Part shown: positions 19,468-30,846 of the stretch, piece by piece
How positions within the stretch are numbered: position 1 is the stretch's first letter
Layout: the number at the start of each line of letters is the position of its first letter
Source of the DNA: Tritrichomonas musculus
Taxonomy: Eukaryota > Parabasalia > Tritrichomonadida > Tritrichomonadidae
NCBI GenBank assembly: GCA_039105265.1
Contig: JAPFFF010000042.1
Location: 868,001 to 932,000, forward strand
Direction: 5' to 3'
Length of the DNA stretch: 64,000 bases
Notes under the pieces: model-generated
The model's input: the letters and a program-made list of their open reading frames with translations, nothing else
What the model was told of the DNA's origin: nothing
Databases searched by the model: none
Translations under genes and position numbers: made by a program

Positions 19468-20790
19468 TTATTGGCCTTCGGCTTTATCTATATTATCTCT
19501 TATTTTGAGAAGTTCATCTTCGAAGACTTTTAATTTCTGAAGAAGAATATCTATCTGTTTCCTTGTATACTCTCTTTCTTTTGTAGGATCTAATGGTTCA
19601 TTTGAGTTGTTCTCATTATCATTATTTATATCTTCAGTGGTATTGTTATTAAAATCGTTAAAGTCGTGATAGCTTTCGTCATGAGTAACATTATTTTGAT
19701 CTTGCGGTTGCGCAGCAACATTTTCTTCAGCATTGTTTTCAGTATCATTTGCATTTTTCTCTGAAGATTCGTCTGGATTGAGTATTTTGGTAAGATCACA
19801 TTGGCAAGTTGGGCATTTAAATTGCTGGCCAATCCATCGTTCTAGGCAATCAAGATGGAAGCAATGGCCACATGGAAGCTTCTTAGCTTTTCCAGGTTCC
19901 ATTTCATTTCGGCAGATAATACAAGCAGATTCGACCTTAAGATCTTCAGCAGTAGCATCTGGAAGTTTTTCTTTAAGCATTTTTTGTGAGCATTGGTATT
20001 TGATAAATCGCTTGATTTTATCAATCATTTTCATTACAACGTCAAAGAGGTTCTTAAGATTGAAAAATGTATAAACAGATGAGAAAGACATGTATATGAA
20101 GAAGTTGACATCTACAATGAAAACTAGACTTTGAATGATTAATTGAGTAATTAAGTTAGCTCTAAAGCTAGATTGTGAATTACCATTGTAACGGCGATCA
20201 ACAAGGAAAATAATATGACTGATGATATCTTGTAAAACATGACAAAATCCGTGGAAAAGTTGAGTAACCAACATTAAAACAAAGTCTAGGTTTGTTTCTT
20301 GAAACTTTATTGTGTATTGCAATGTTGCATAAACGAAAGCAAATAATACAATTATTTGTCCTGCTGCAATATTTTGGTGTTGTTTAGCGGTTGGAGGAAT
20401 AGCTGATAAAGGCAAAAGAGTAATTTTTTCATTTATATACATTTCCACATATCTGAGAAAAAGAGGAATTGGTACAAGGATCAATTCTTTCATTCCAACG
20501 TGCGTTCGAATTGATAATAAGATGAAAAACAATTGGCCAAAGAATTGATGGAGCTTTTCAAAAACTTGATGAAGTTCTGGTGACTTGAATTTTCCAATGT
20601 AGTGATTAAGAAAAGAATTGACTATAAATATGCTAATGGCGATTGCAAAATTAAGAGTAAAATTCATATATAATTTATCGTTAAGAAGATTTTGGCAGGC
20701 ATCAAAATAATTTCCATATTCAAAATATGCTCGCACTGCAATTCCAACAAATAAACCTGTAGAAAGAAGAAGATAAAATCCAAAAAACAT
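19468..20790 (-). CDS. HRD1: HRD1/synoviolin-like ER membrane RING E3 ligase
   Basis: A 440-residue protein with about six or seven hydrophobic segments in its first 260 residues (about 2-20, 42-59, 82-93, 103-118, 142-158, 170-198, 210-232). A canonical RING-H2 finger follows: C290-x2-C293, C307-x-H309, H312-x2-C315, C326-x2-C329, with CGHCFHLDCLERWIGQQFKC. The multi-span N-terminus and RING arrangement match HRD1/SYVN1 or the related gp78, which retrotranslocate and ubiquitinate misfolded ER proteins (ERAD). The tail is Asn/Asp/Glu-rich and ends in a short predicted coiled coil (about 400-437). It is tail to tail with the SPO22-like gene. A GGCCTTTTATA element lies about 10 nt before the start and resembles the known trichomonad M5 motif (CCTTTW). 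Confidence 0.8.
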   Translation of the reverse strand: MFFGFYLLLSTGLFVGIAVRAYFEYGNYFDACQNLLNDKLYMNFTLNFAIAISIFIVNSFLNHYIGKFKSPELHQVFEKLHQFFGQLFFILLSIRTHVGMKELILVPIPLFLRYVEMYINEKITLLPLSAIPPTAKQHQNIAAGQIIVLFAFVYATLQYTIKFQETNLDFVLMLVTQLFHGFCHVLQDIISHIIFLVDRRYNGNSQSSFRANLITQLIIQSLVFIVDVNFFIYMSFSSVYTFFNLKNLFDVVMKMIDKIKRFIKYQCSQKMLKEKLPDATAEDLKVESACIICRNEMEPGKAKKLPCGHCFHLDCLERWIGQQFKCPTCQCDLTKILNPDESSEKNANDTENNAEENVAAQPQDQNNVTHDESYHDFNDFNNNTTEDINNDNENNSNEPLDPTKEREYTRKQIDILLQKLKVFEDELLKIRDNIDKAEGQ

Positions 20791-21129
20791 TTAAATATAA
20801 AAGGCCAAATAAATTAGCCATTTCTACAGCCTTAAAATTTCATTCTAAAATAAACCAAAAATATGCTAAAAAGTATCAAATTTATTTTTTATTTTATTTT
20901 TGCTATTAAAAGTGGTAAAGAAAAAAAATCTCAATTAAATATCCCAAGTTTTTATAAACTTTTGAGATACTTTATTTATCAATTTTGCATGCTTTCCGAC
21001 ATTCTATAAGAAATTTCTTTCAAATTGGATCAAAAAAAAAAAAAAATATTAAATAATAAATTTTTAAAATTAAGTTTTAATAAACAAAAAAAAATAATAA
21101 TAAGTTATTAACACAAACCTTAACATTTT
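20791..21129. other. Intergenic spacer, AT-rich
   Basis: About 340 bp between the HRD1-like start and the stop of the giant BEACH gene. Only homopolymer A/T runs are seen. Confidence 0.5.
20796..20805 (-). promoter_or_regulatory. M5-like CCTTTT promoter element
   Basis: Reading the minus strand, GGCCTTTTATATTTAA directly precedes the ATG of the HRD1-like gene. CCTTTW is the published M5 core-promoter motif of T. vaginalis; agreement is by eye. Confidence 0.3.
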
Positions 21130-24100
21130 CTACAATTCAATTGGTATCACGTCAATATCACCATTACTAGAAAATGCAAATATATTCTTACTTGGCTGTG
21201 GAACTAGCAAGAATTCAATTTGTTTTTCTTTCAATTGAAGAATTGGCTTCTTCATTTCGGCATAAAACGCTTCAAACAAGAAAATGTTTCCGTCTTCAGC
21301 AGCAGCAACAATGAAATCGAAGTCTTGGTTCGACGAGAAGCAGGACCACGAGACGATAGAGCTCTCAATAAACACACGACGAATGAAATCGCCGCCAGAT
21401 GAGAAGACATCGATGACTCCGACTGCGAAATCTTCTTCATTGAAAAAGTGGGAGCTCAATCTCTCTCTGCTCTGGCCTCTGTGGCCCTCTTTCTCGTCTT
21501 CATGAGTGAGGAAGGCGGACAGCGCCGTGAACGAGTCTGGGCCAAGTTTTGAACGACGATGTTTCAAGTGAAGTGAAGTGATCTGATCGGAATTTTCAAT
21601 GCTCTTCTCAATTACGCTGTAAACGAGTATGAAGCCCCACTTTTTGGTAATTATAACTTTTTGAGGAGAAAAAGAGCGTGCACTTGTAAATTCAGTGTAA
21701 CGGTTCACATCACTCATACTATCTACTTTTTGAGTCTCATCATTCATATCATTTTTATTTGCATTACTTGCCGTGATCTTGCTTGAATCATCGTTGCTTG
21801 TCTCATTTTGATTGTCTCCTTTCTCGCCATCATTAGCACCATTGCTGCCAGTTGCATCGATGTTACTGTTTGGCTCTTCATTGCTGTTAGTTGCATCGAT
21901 GTTACTGTTTGGCTCTTCATTGTTGTTAGTTGCATCGATGTTACTGTTTGGCTCTTCATTGTTGTTAGTTGCATCGATGTTACTGTTTGGCTCTTCATTG
22001 CTGTTAGTTGCATCGATGTTACTGTTTGGATCTTCATTGCTGTTAGCTGCGTTGTTGTTGTTTACTGTTTCTTCTTTTCCGTTACTGTTTGCTGGCTGAT
22101 TGTTTTCACTTGAATTTGCAATTTGGCTGCTGATTTGTCTGTCTTCTCTTATGTTGCTGTAAGTTTCTTTTACAATTTGGATGTTGTTTTTCTCTTTTTC
22201 TTCTTTATTTCCAATTTGATTTTTGATATCTGATTCACTTTTCTCTTCCTTCTTTTTGCCGATCATGTTCAAGTTTACGGCCTTCTGTATCACCCTCGTC
22301 TTGCTTCCTCCCACGTCCATCACGACCAAGAATCCGTCCGCCGTTGTCACCGCCGCGACTCCGAAAGAAGAAGACACGTCGATTGCCGTTATTCTTCCCC
22401 TGAAAGTTGGGACAGTCTTATCGAACACGAAGTCTCTGTAGATTGACACAACGGATCCAATTTTTCCAGCGGTTACGGTTATGCCCTTATCGCAGGCAAT
22501 CAAGCTGACGCCTGCTACGATATCAGAATCAACGAGGCTTGTTTCAGCCGTTCTGCATGTGAGAGTCTTCAAGCCATCGTTCATGTTAGTCAGCGAACTT
22601 TCATGCGAACACGAGAAAGCAGCGATAATTTTGAGTTCGAAATTCATCGAACTGACTGGCTTCAAGAGTCCGTTATTTTCTGAATTTGAATCATCATCTA
22701 CAATCTTAACTGATGCATCAACAGTCCGTGCTTCAGTTGTATTTGCTAGAATGCTGTCAATTTGAATATCGTTCTCATTTTCATTGACGAATGTTTGTGA
22801 TGAAAAAATCGATCTCAAAGAGATGCCCAAAAACAGCATCTGGTTTGTCTGTCTCGCTTTTATTTTGGTGCTTGCAAAGATGTTTCCTTGGAGCTTGTTC
22901 CAAGTGTCCCTCAAATACACACTGCGCTTTTCAGTGTCAACATCGACTCTGTAAATGTGTCTCGATTTCTGATCAACGCAAACAAATGAATAGACGTAAT
23001 CTGAAGAACTCGATGCTGCTGTTGTTGTTGAACTCACTTCATGCGCAACGAACGCTGGAATGTGTAATTCATCGTGATAACTAATCATTCTTGATTTCTT
23101 AGGTTTATTTTTCTTTTCGGTTGACTTTTTCTTTCGTGTTGGATGCTTCTTCTTAAAAAGTTGAAATGGCAGAAAGCTCGCTATGTTCTTATTAAAAGCA
23201 TCTCTTCTCTCTCCCCAGATCAAGTCAACGAAGCCAGCAATGTCAACTTTTTCAAGCATCTTTCGACGATTATAAATCTTTTCAAATGAATGAAGAAATT
23301 CATTGTCATTCAAATTTTCACTAGCTTTGTTTGTGGTGAAATATTTGGCATCATAATAAAATTCAGGCGTCAATTCAACTGTTTCTACATCGTTTTCATT
23401 GACATCATCCCTGCTGATGAAGTTGATCTTTCTAGGACTTCGTCGTGGACTGCTGACAAATTTATTTTCGAGATTAAATTTGTTTTTGAATGGAAGACGG
23501 TTTTTCAAAAGTGAGATGATTTTCATTGGATCAGAAACAGCGGAAGTTGAACTAATCGGCTCATTCAAATTCCTCGATTCAACTTCGTCATGTCTCTCTT
23601 TATTGGCAACTTCAAGTCTTGGGAAAATTGGATAAGAATCGATGTTACAAAAAGTTCTTCCACTGAATCTATTCAATTTCATCAAGTACTCAAAATTGGA
23701 CATTTTTCCATCTCTCCATTTCTTCGTGATTCCGAGTGATTTGAAGAAGAAATTGGGCAATTGAGTTTGAATGAAAACCGTCTTAAATTCAATGAATGAG
23801 TTAATCGTCTTCAGAACAGAAAGTGCATCTTCTGACAGCAATGTTACATAGTAGACTTTCTTCGGTGAGCGTGTGACTATCTCAATGCCAATTGGCAAGT
23901 TGTGGTGAGGCATGAAGATCATTTCTTTGATCTCGCTCGCGTCAATTTCTTTGAAAATCAAAGGTGCTTTGAAAAATTTTGAATGGTTTATATCTTTATT
24001 TGAAATTAACAGTTTGGAACCGTTAACCGTAAATTTAACTTTACTTGAATTTATCGGATCCTTTTGTGTGTAATATAAAGCATCCAATTCTAGTTTGTTG

Positions 24101-27100
24101 CTGCTGTTCTTATCGTCTTTTTGGTCGATTTCGTTGTTCTTTGTTAACGATATCGGCTCGTCAAAAAATTGAGACGATACTTTGAACTTTTTGGGTGTCT
24201 TAATGAACATCATGCTATTCTCTTTCTGCAGCTTCGGATGAATCGTGTTCTGCCTGAAGATTTGGTTCGTTATCGGTATAGCTATTGAAAGAGGAGAGTT
24301 GCTTGGAGTTGAATTGTTTTCGTTCAAAACGGTTTTTATTTCTTTGTACTTGACGAGGCAGTCAGAGTCGTTGTAAAAGTTCGATCTAACCTCGTCATAG
24401 TTGGTTGACTTGTACTTCAAGTACTCTTTGTTATTTGTGGCGGTTTTGACAGAATCTTCATTTGACAGATACTCTTTTGTGTACTTTTTGTTAGTGTTGT
24501 CGTTTTGAATGAAATGAGTGAGAATTCTATCGGCCTCTTCATCGTTCTCTCTCTTACTGGCACATATCTTATTGATAGAAACCGTTTCCTCTTTCATTTT
24601 TGAATACAACTTCTCCATCTTTCTCGCAAAATTTGAGATGCCATTCAAAATTGAATAGTTTATATTAAGTCGATCTTTAATGAATACTTCAAAGACTTCG
24701 AAGTAGTTCTTGCTCGGCTGCTCTTTCTTGTGTATGTAACTCAAAAAGTCAAGAAACGGTTTGTCAACAGCCCGCTTTAATATCAGTTGCTGTATGTACT
24801 CATTAACCGTCGTATCGTTCGGTGATTCTCTCAATAAAAAGGCAAGAAGCAAAGATGAAGCGTTATGAAAAGTTTGCACTTTTGTCTTCAGTGACAATTG
24901 AATCAATTGTCGAGCAAATTTTGAATCAAGCCAGTGCCCTTCTTTATCAAATCTGAGGCCAAATATGCATTGAAAATCATCATTATCTGGACATTGAATT
25001 TTTTCAGAATTTTCAATCAATTTTTCAAAGAAACCGTTCTTTGAAATTTGTGAGGAACTCTTCGGTTTTTCCACTTTTTCAGGGCATTCTGAAGAAAATG
25101 GAGAATCCATGAATAGCGAATTCAAATATGTGTTTGTATCGTTCTTTTTTCTGAAGAAAATGTGAAGTAAAGCAACATCAAAGAAATTGTGAAGGTATTC
25201 AAAATGAAACAACGATGATGTATTCATAATATTATTACAAACCAACGATAGGAAGTTTGTTTTGAACTGATCAGTATCGATATCAAATATCATTCCAACT
25301 AATGATATCGTTTGATACACTTTATCCCAGTTGTCATGCACTGAAAAAGCCAAGAATTTTGTGATGAAATCGAGATTTTGGCCTCCAAATTTCAATCCAA
25401 ACAAAACAGGGTAAAAGTCCCAATATTTTGTACTTGAGAACTTGATGTCAGGACTCACTTTATTAACAATAATTTTCAGTTGTGTCTCGCCCATCTTCAT
25501 TCCTAAGAAGAAAAGAAGAGGAGTCACTTCTGGGTACTTCATAGCAAAAGGGAAAAAGCTCACAAAAAAGTGATTCGTGATGCTTTCAATAGGAAGAAGA
25601 TCAATGATGATTGATACGTGCGTGTTAACTTTTGGCTTCTCAATAATCTTCAAGAAATGAAGAGTCACAAAAATGTCAATAACCGCCAGAACGATATTTT
25701 CATTAGAACTTTCTATATCGTCCATTTCACTATTTTCTGAATCATTCAAAAAATGATGAGCCTTTCTTGTTGCCGCTTTTGAGTACAATAACGAATGAAG
25801 ACGAGCAACTTGGCTCCACAAGTTCTCAATGTTTCTCAAAGGAGTCTCAGGTGACACAATTATCAGACGAATGAATGACAACAAATCCAAAACTTGCTTT
25901 GAATCACGACAACTTGTGCAATGACTTACTAATAATGACAGTTCATTGTAGCCAAACAAGTCTGGCTTCTGTGACATTGTGTGAAGAATCTGAAGGATGC
26001 TTGAACGAATGTCGACAATTTTTTCATTCAATTCTTCCTTCCTGTTCGCAAAAATGATGTTTTTCTCAACAGGCTCGAACCAATAAAACATTCTCATATC
26101 TCTCAATAACGAATAAAAAGTGACAAATTGATTTGTGTAGTCATTGAACTTAGTGTTTAACGTACGTGACCAATCTCTATAAACCTGCAATTGTGAGAGT
26201 GGATCAGCGTTGATCCAAACATTCATGTTCAACAAAATTTTTTCCATTATTTCCATTTTCAAAGGCATGAAAGTGATCTTCTTAAAAAGTTGGAAAATGC
26301 TTTGATAATGGTCAAATGAAATTGTTTCGTATTGTGATAAAATGTACGCTAAACATTCAACACCTTTCGATTTAAAGAATAAGATTTGTGCCTTTAAACT
26401 TGATTTTAATACGTTAATTAAAATCATGAATAAAATCCTTCCAAAATCAGGAGTTTTTTTACCATCAATGTAATCAAAATTAGCCTGAAGGAGAAGTGGA
26501 TAGATCATTAATAACATGTCGTTATTAATTAAAACATTCTTGAATGAATTCGGAACAAAAATAGAAGGACCGACCAATTTAGCATTGATTTTTTGTTGTG
26601 TAAAATTTGTCGATAAAATTAATGAATTATCTTTACTTAGGAAATCTATTGTTCCAATTGTTTTATTGACAATTTGATTTGTATGAGAATTGAATAATTC
26701 AATGCACTCATTATCATCTAAGTAATGATAAAGGCCAATCATTTTAATGGCTGATTTATCAAGTCCTTTCTTCATCGATGATAAAACTCCACCGAAAATG
26801 ATGTTTAAATTATTTTTGTCCAAATCAAAAGCTTGGTCAAAAGATGATATTTTTGAATGATTTTCTTTTGATTTCGATAAAAAAGTTGACAATTTAAATT
26901 TATTATCAGCATTTGTGAATGAAAAAACAATTTTATTCCAAGAATGGAATTCAAATTCTTTCAATTCTAATTGAAAAACATGAATCGTTTCATCATTCTT
27001 ACTTAATCTAATTTTTAATATTTTTAACTCACAAAATAATTCAATTTTATTTCTTCTATCGTCCGAAATTGAAAAGAATTTCGGACTCAAATTTTCATCA

Positions 27101-29760
27101 TTATTCAAATAAATATTCAAATAAACCGAAAAACCGTTATTAATATTAAAATTAGTTATTCCTTGCACTTGAACAACAGGAGAATTAGAATTAATAGGCA
27201 AATACTCATCAACTGAGTCATTGATTTGTGTCAAATCATTCAAAATTATGTAAAAAATTGACTGAAAAATTGAGACAACATGATCGTCAATTTCATTGAA
27301 TAAAGAAAAAAAATTCTGAACAACATTCACTGATGATGAAACGTTACTTATATAGCTAAATAGTTGTAGTGAATTAATGACAATTTCTTCATCTTTGTTA
27401 TTCGATGTTAAGTTTTTATTTTTGTCAATTAATTCTTTAATGATGTCAATTAAGAGCAAATCTAATTGACCTTCATGACACTTGATTGAATTTTCTCTTG
27501 ATTTTAAGCACGAGTCTTTCAACAACTGAAGAATTCCTATGAATTTGGATGATTTTTCAAAGGCCTTAACAAAAACACCTAAAATTGAAGGATATTTAAT
27601 TTCAATTGTTTCATATTGATAACTTTTTGTTTGCTCGTTGTATTCAAATTTGTACTTTTTCTTGTTGTTTCCAGTGATGACATTCAAAAGTGTATTGAAT
27701 GTCTCGTCAGAAGGATCGTCACCTTCAATTTGTTGAATTGCATTCAATATTTTCTTCGTGCTCGAAATGGAGGAGCCAATAGAAGCCAATGAAACGAACT
27801 TGAAAATATTTTTCATATAAAAAAGTGAAAAATTTTCATCGTTTTCATTTGAACTTTTTGAGATGCAATTCAATGAATCAATTAATGGATCAACGAGCTC
27901 ACTAAAGTATGCTTTATAATCAGGCATGATTGAAATTATTTTGTTCAATGACATTAACGTATCATGTCTCAATTTGTTATCGTCATTGTAAATTATAATG
28001 AACTTTATGAAATCCGAAAAACAGTCGCTCAAATCGAGCTCCGTTTTTGTGCACACTTCCTCCAATGCTTGAAGGATCAATGGTCTCAATTTTTCTTCAC
28101 ATAAGAAAGAAATTATTAATTGCATGAATAAAGTATTCTTCACACATATTTGCGAGTTCTCTTCTTTCTTAAGAAGTCTCAAAATGAAGTGCAAAATTTC
28201 AATTCGCGAGTAAGAAATTTTTTCTTGATTCGCAAGTCTATGTAATTGAATGGTCTGGTAATCGCCGGCTATTTGAGATAGCTGCTCAATGAACTTGTCT
28301 TTGCTTTGTGTGGTCATTTCTGTCAAATTCGGTATATGACCATTTGTGAGGAATGCAAATATATCGCCCACAAAAAGTGGATATTGATAGAATGAATAAA
28401 CAAAGGCAAAAATAATTGAGAATAAACTCTTCATTTGATTGAGACACAAAGTTCTCACACCAAAAATGAGTTCGTAATCTTTTCGTTCATCGGAAGAATC
28501 ATCTTTAATGAATTGATAATCATAGGTTGAAATGTTAGGTGAAAATATTTTTGACCTTAAAATGATCAAATTTAAATAATTGTCATCACAAACATAAAGT
28601 GACATCACCGCTATATCAAAAAGTTTGTTAAAACCGACTTTTTCTTTAATTTTACTCTCTTCTTCTTGTATCACTTTAATGAACAGCTCAGAGAGAAGCT
28701 TGTTCGCTTCCCGCTTTTTTTCTGTTATCGTTCTAAGGTCAATTAAAATGGTGATTAATTCGGTTGGGAAATAGTCGTTAATTACAAAGTTTTGAATTGG
28801 CATATTTACGTCAAATGATGGATCAAATGAGTTCATTTTATTTAAGGGAAGTAGGCGCCCATTATGAATTTTTTCTATGTCGCATTGAAAAATTTTATTT
28901 TCTGTGTTTATTAGGTCGGGAACATTGAAAAATGGATCGTTTTCCTGATAATTCAATAAATGATCAGGAACAACCGTCAAAAATGCTTTTAATTCATTGT
29001 AGTCTATCTTGGTAATAATCTTCGAAATAAACGAAATTGCATTTTTATCAAAAACTTTCAATAATGGGGAAATTGAATGGTTTATGTCGTCTTTAACTTC
29101 GTCGTAATTTGTTGCTTTTAAAATGAATTGTGATGTATAATCAAGCAAAAAGGAATCGATTTTTGGATTTTCCTGATTCAGTAATACTTTTGTCATTAAG
29201 GTTAGAACAATTAATGACTCATTGTAGTAATCCGATATAATATTGAAAAAATATTGTAGTAATTCTAGCATATCTGAATTTACTTTTTCGATAAATATGG
29301 AGAGTAATGTAAGAAACATTTGCTTTGATATATTTAAAAATGTAGTATTGGTATTATTATTGTATATTGAATATAATAATAATTGAAACATTTTTTTAAG
29401 AGAAAATGATGTTACCTCTGCTGTGCTTTGGGACATAAAAGTTAAGGAGCACCTTAATATGTAGAAAGATATGATGTTTTTAATATTTTGATCTGTAAAT
29501 TGGACGTTTTCGTTTAATATTGGTAATAAAGATGAAACACTAATCTCGCTTTTAAGATTATATTCGTTTTTCAATATTTCTAGCGTTTGTCCATTTGAAA
29601 AAAGGTTAAAAAAAGAATTTAATTCTTCTTTAGTAAATTGATGAAAACTTGTTGTGGAAATTAAATCATCGATGCATTTAACTTTTGTTTTTTGTTTTTT
29701 TGGTGTTGGAAGAGTGAGTATTTGAGAAATGGGATTTTTCTCCAAAGTGTTAAAAATCAT
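21130..29760 (-). CDS. Giant BEACH/WD-type protein with a degenerate BEACH domain
   Basis: A 2,876-residue, intronless reading frame. The first ~1,850 residues are helical (ARM-like) with a lectin-like jelly-roll segment around 890-1,050, as in LYST/neurobeachin proteins. A PH-like region (about 1895-2000) leads into the BEACH start MSNFEYLMKLNRFSGRTF near residue 2018 and RNLNEPISS. The BEACH end resumes later with LTPEFYYDAKYF and GFVDLIWGERRD (to about 2200). The central BEACH segment (the HYSS..YL.RLEPF part) is missing and replaced by a basic linker. WD-like strands follow, interrupted by an Asn/Glu-rich repeat region (about 2573-2638, five copies of a 13-residue unit). BEACH proteins act in lysosome/vacuole and vesicle traffic as large scaffolds. 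Confidence 0.8.
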   Translation of the reverse strand: MIFNTLEKNPISQILTLPTPKKQKTKVKCIDDLISTTSFHQFTKEELNSFFNLFSNGQTLEILKNEYNLKSEISVSSLLPILNENVQFTDQNIKNIISFYILRCSLTFMSQSTAEVTSFSLKKMFQLLLYSIYNNNTNTTFLNISKQMFLTLLSIFIEKVNSDMLELLQYFFNIISDYYNESLIVLTLMTKVLLNQENPKIDSFLLDYTSQFILKATNYDEVKDDINHSISPLLKVFDKNAISFISKIITKIDYNELKAFLTVVPDHLLNYQENDPFFNVPDLINTENKIFQCDIEKIHNGRLLPLNKMNSFDPSFDVNMPIQNFVINDYFPTELITILIDLRTITEKKREANKLLSELFIKVIQEEESKIKEKVGFNKLFDIAVMSLYVCDDNYLNLIILRSKIFSPNISTYDYQFIKDDSSDERKDYELIFGVRTLCLNQMKSLFSIIFAFVYSFYQYPLFVGDIFAFLTNGHIPNLTEMTTQSKDKFIEQLSQIAGDYQTIQLHRLANQEKISYSRIEILHFILRLLKKEENSQICVKNTLFMQLIISFLCEEKLRPLILQALEEVCTKTELDLSDCFSDFIKFIIIYNDDNKLRHDTLMSLNKIISIMPDYKAYFSELVDPLIDSLNCISKSSNENDENFSLFYMKNIFKFVSLASIGSSISSTKKILNAIQQIEGDDPSDETFNTLLNVITGNNKKKYKFEYNEQTKSYQYETIEIKYPSILGVFVKAFEKSSKFIGILQLLKDSCLKSRENSIKCHEGQLDLLLIDIIKELIDKNKNLTSNNKDEEIVINSLQLFSYISNVSSSVNVVQNFFSLFNEIDDHVVSIFQSIFYIILNDLTQINDSVDEYLPINSNSPVVQVQGITNFNINNGFSVYLNIYLNNDENLSPKFFSISDDRRNKIELFCELKILKIRLSKNDETIHVFQLELKEFEFHSWNKIVFSFTNADNKFKLSTFLSKSKENHSKISSFDQAFDLDKNNLNIIFGGVLSSMKKGLDKSAIKMIGLYHYLDDNECIELFNSHTNQIVNKTIGTIDFLSKDNSLILSTNFTQQKINAKLVGPSIFVPNSFKNVLINNDMLLMIYPLLLQANFDYIDGKKTPDFGRILFMILINVLKSSLKAQILFFKSKGVECLAYILSQYETISFDHYQSIFQLFKKITFMPLKMEIMEKILLNMNVWINADPLSQLQVYRDWSRTLNTKFNDYTNQFVTFYSLLRDMRMFYWFEPVEKNIIFANRKEELNEKIVDIRSSILQILHTMSQKPDLFGYNELSLLVSHCTSCRDSKQVLDLLSFIRLIIVSPETPLRNIENLWSQVARLHSLLYSKAATRKAHHFLNDSENSEMDDIESSNENIVLAVIDIFVTLHFLKIIEKPKVNTHVSIIIDLLPIESITNHFFVSFFPFAMKYPEVTPLLFFLGMKMGETQLKIIVNKVSPDIKFSSTKYWDFYPVLFGLKFGGQNLDFITKFLAFSVHDNWDKVYQTISLVGMIFDIDTDQFKTNFLSLVCNNIMNTSSLFHFEYLHNFFDVALLHIFFRKKNDTNTYLNSLFMDSPFSSECPEKVEKPKSSSQISKNGFFEKLIENSEKIQCPDNDDFQCIFGLRFDKEGHWLDSKFARQLIQLSLKTKVQTFHNASSLLLAFLLRESPNDTTVNEYIQQLILKRAVDKPFLDFLSYIHKKEQPSKNYFEVFEVFIKDRLNINYSILNGISNFARKMEKLYSKMKEETVSINKICASKRENDEEADRILTHFIQNDNTNKKYTKEYLSNEDSVKTATNNKEYLKYKSTNYDEVRSNFYNDSDCLVKYKEIKTVLNENNSTPSNSPLSIAIPITNQIFRQNTIHPKLQKENSMMFIKTPKKFKVSSQFFDEPISLTKNNEIDQKDDKNSSNKLELDALYYTQKDPINSSKVKFTVNGSKLLISNKDINHSKFFKAPLIFKEIDASEIKEMIFMPHHNLPIGIEIVTRSPKKVYYVTLLSEDALSVLKTINSFIEFKTVFIQTQLPNFFFKSLGITKKWRDGKMSNFEYLMKLNRFSGRTFCNIDSYPIFPRLEVANKERHDEVESRNLNEPISSTSAVSDPMKIISLLKNRLPFKNKFNLENKFVSSPRRSPRKINFISRDDVNENDVETVELTPEFYYDAKYFTTNKASENLNDNEFLHSFEKIYNRRKMLEKVDIAGFVDLIWGERRDAFNKNIASFLPFQLFKKKHPTRKKKSTEKKNKPKKSRMISYHDELHIPAFVAHEVSSTTTAASSSSDYVYSFVCVDQKSRHIYRVDVDTEKRSVYLRDTWNKLQGNIFASTKIKARQTNQMLFLGISLRSIFSSQTFVNENENDIQIDSILANTTEARTVDASVKIVDDDSNSENNGLLKPVSSMNFELKIIAAFSCSHESSLTNMNDGLKTLTCRTAETSLVDSDIVAGVSLIACDKGITVTAGKIGSVVSIYRDFVFDKTVPTFRGRITAIDVSSSFGVAAVTTADGFLVVMDVGGSKTRVIQKAVNLNMIGKKKEEKSESDIKNQIGNKEEKEKNNIQIVKETYSNIREDRQISSQIANSSENNQPANSNGKEETVNNNNAANSNEDPNSNIDATNSNEEPNSNIDATNNNEEPNSNIDATNNNEEPNSNIDATNSNEEPNSNIDATGSNGANDGEKGDNQNETSNDDSSKITASNANKNDMNDETQKVDSMSDVNRYTEFTSARSFSPQKVIITKKWGFILVYSVIEKSIENSDQITSLHLKHRRSKLGPDSFTALSAFLTHEDEKEGHRGQSRERLSSHFFNEEDFAVGVIDVFSSGGDFIRRVFIESSIVSWSCFSSNQDFDFIVAAAEDGNIFLFEAFYAEMKKPILQLKEKQIEFLLVPQPSKNIFAFSSNGDIDVIPIEL
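21846..22040 (-). repeat. 39-bp coding minisatellite (13-residue repeat)
   Basis: Five tandem 39-bp units in the giant BEACH gene, coding for EEPNSNIDATNSN-type repeats with only S/N, E/D and G changes between copies. Near identity at DNA level indicates recent expansion. The unit keeps the frame, so copy number can vary without harm to the downstream WD-like part. Confidence 0.9.
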
Positions 29761-30705
29761 CTTTTATAATTGCCGATCATATCTTTTAGAAATTTGAATT
29801 ATTAAGAATCCTATATATTTTAAAAACATTTTTATCTTGGCATTTAGAAAATAAATCAATTTTTTAAATTGATCAATATTGACATATTTATTATTTTAAT
29901 ATATATTTTAAATTGTAAAATAGTAATTCCACAATAAATTTGATAAAAATCTTTTTTAAAATTGCTTGATTTTCAAAGATTTTTATGAGCGTAAAATAAA
30001 AATCTGAAATATTTGAAATTTTTGTGAGTAATTTGAACATAAAAAACAATCAATTTTAAGTATTTTATGAGGCTAATCTCCTAGATAATCAAATAAATAT
30101 CTATGGAAAACTTAATAAAAGATTTTATATTTATAATTAAATTTGTTTTCCAAAAAAAAATAGAAAGTCTTTGCCAATAAATAATAATTTATTTTCATTA
30201 CGTTTATATAATTTCCGGGCATAGTCTAATTAATTTTCTTTTAAAGGAATGATTTGTCTCCATAATAAATGAATTAAGTAGAGTCCAATCTTTAATTATT
30301 TCTGGATTGATAAAAATCATATTAAACTATTTCTATTAATTTAAAATTTAAGAAAAATACGAATTTGAGTATTATCTAAAAGGCACCTTGGAAGCATAAA
30401 TTAATCAAATTATAACGATTTTCAATCTTTATTAAATAATATTAAAAAAAGCAAAAAGGTTCAAATAAAAAGCATAATAAGAGAATGATTATAAAGAATA
30501 TGTTTAGTAAAAACCATAAAATTAAAAAGAATGGAAAAAAATAAATATCGTCATCGAATAATTTTTCAAATTTGAATTAGCAACGAATTGGGATCATCTA
30601 TACACTTAGGAACTGTAATAATATTTTGGTCTCGATGTTTCAGAAGCAAGATTTAAGTAGAAATTGAGCAAAGGAACTTGATTAAAAAAAATATATTCAC
30701 TTTTT

Positions 30706-30741
<36 letters not shown>

Positions 30742-30846
30742 AGATTTTCTTATAAAGCATATTTCTTTCTAATAAAATCTAAATAACAATTCTTTTTTGA
30801 ATTGAGGTTATTCAAAAAACAATTTTATAAATGAAAATTTTACTTA

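Noticed and set aside
21808-22113. Plus- and minus-strand frames across the 39-bp coding repeat
   Set aside because: Shadow frames of the repeat in the BEACH gene.
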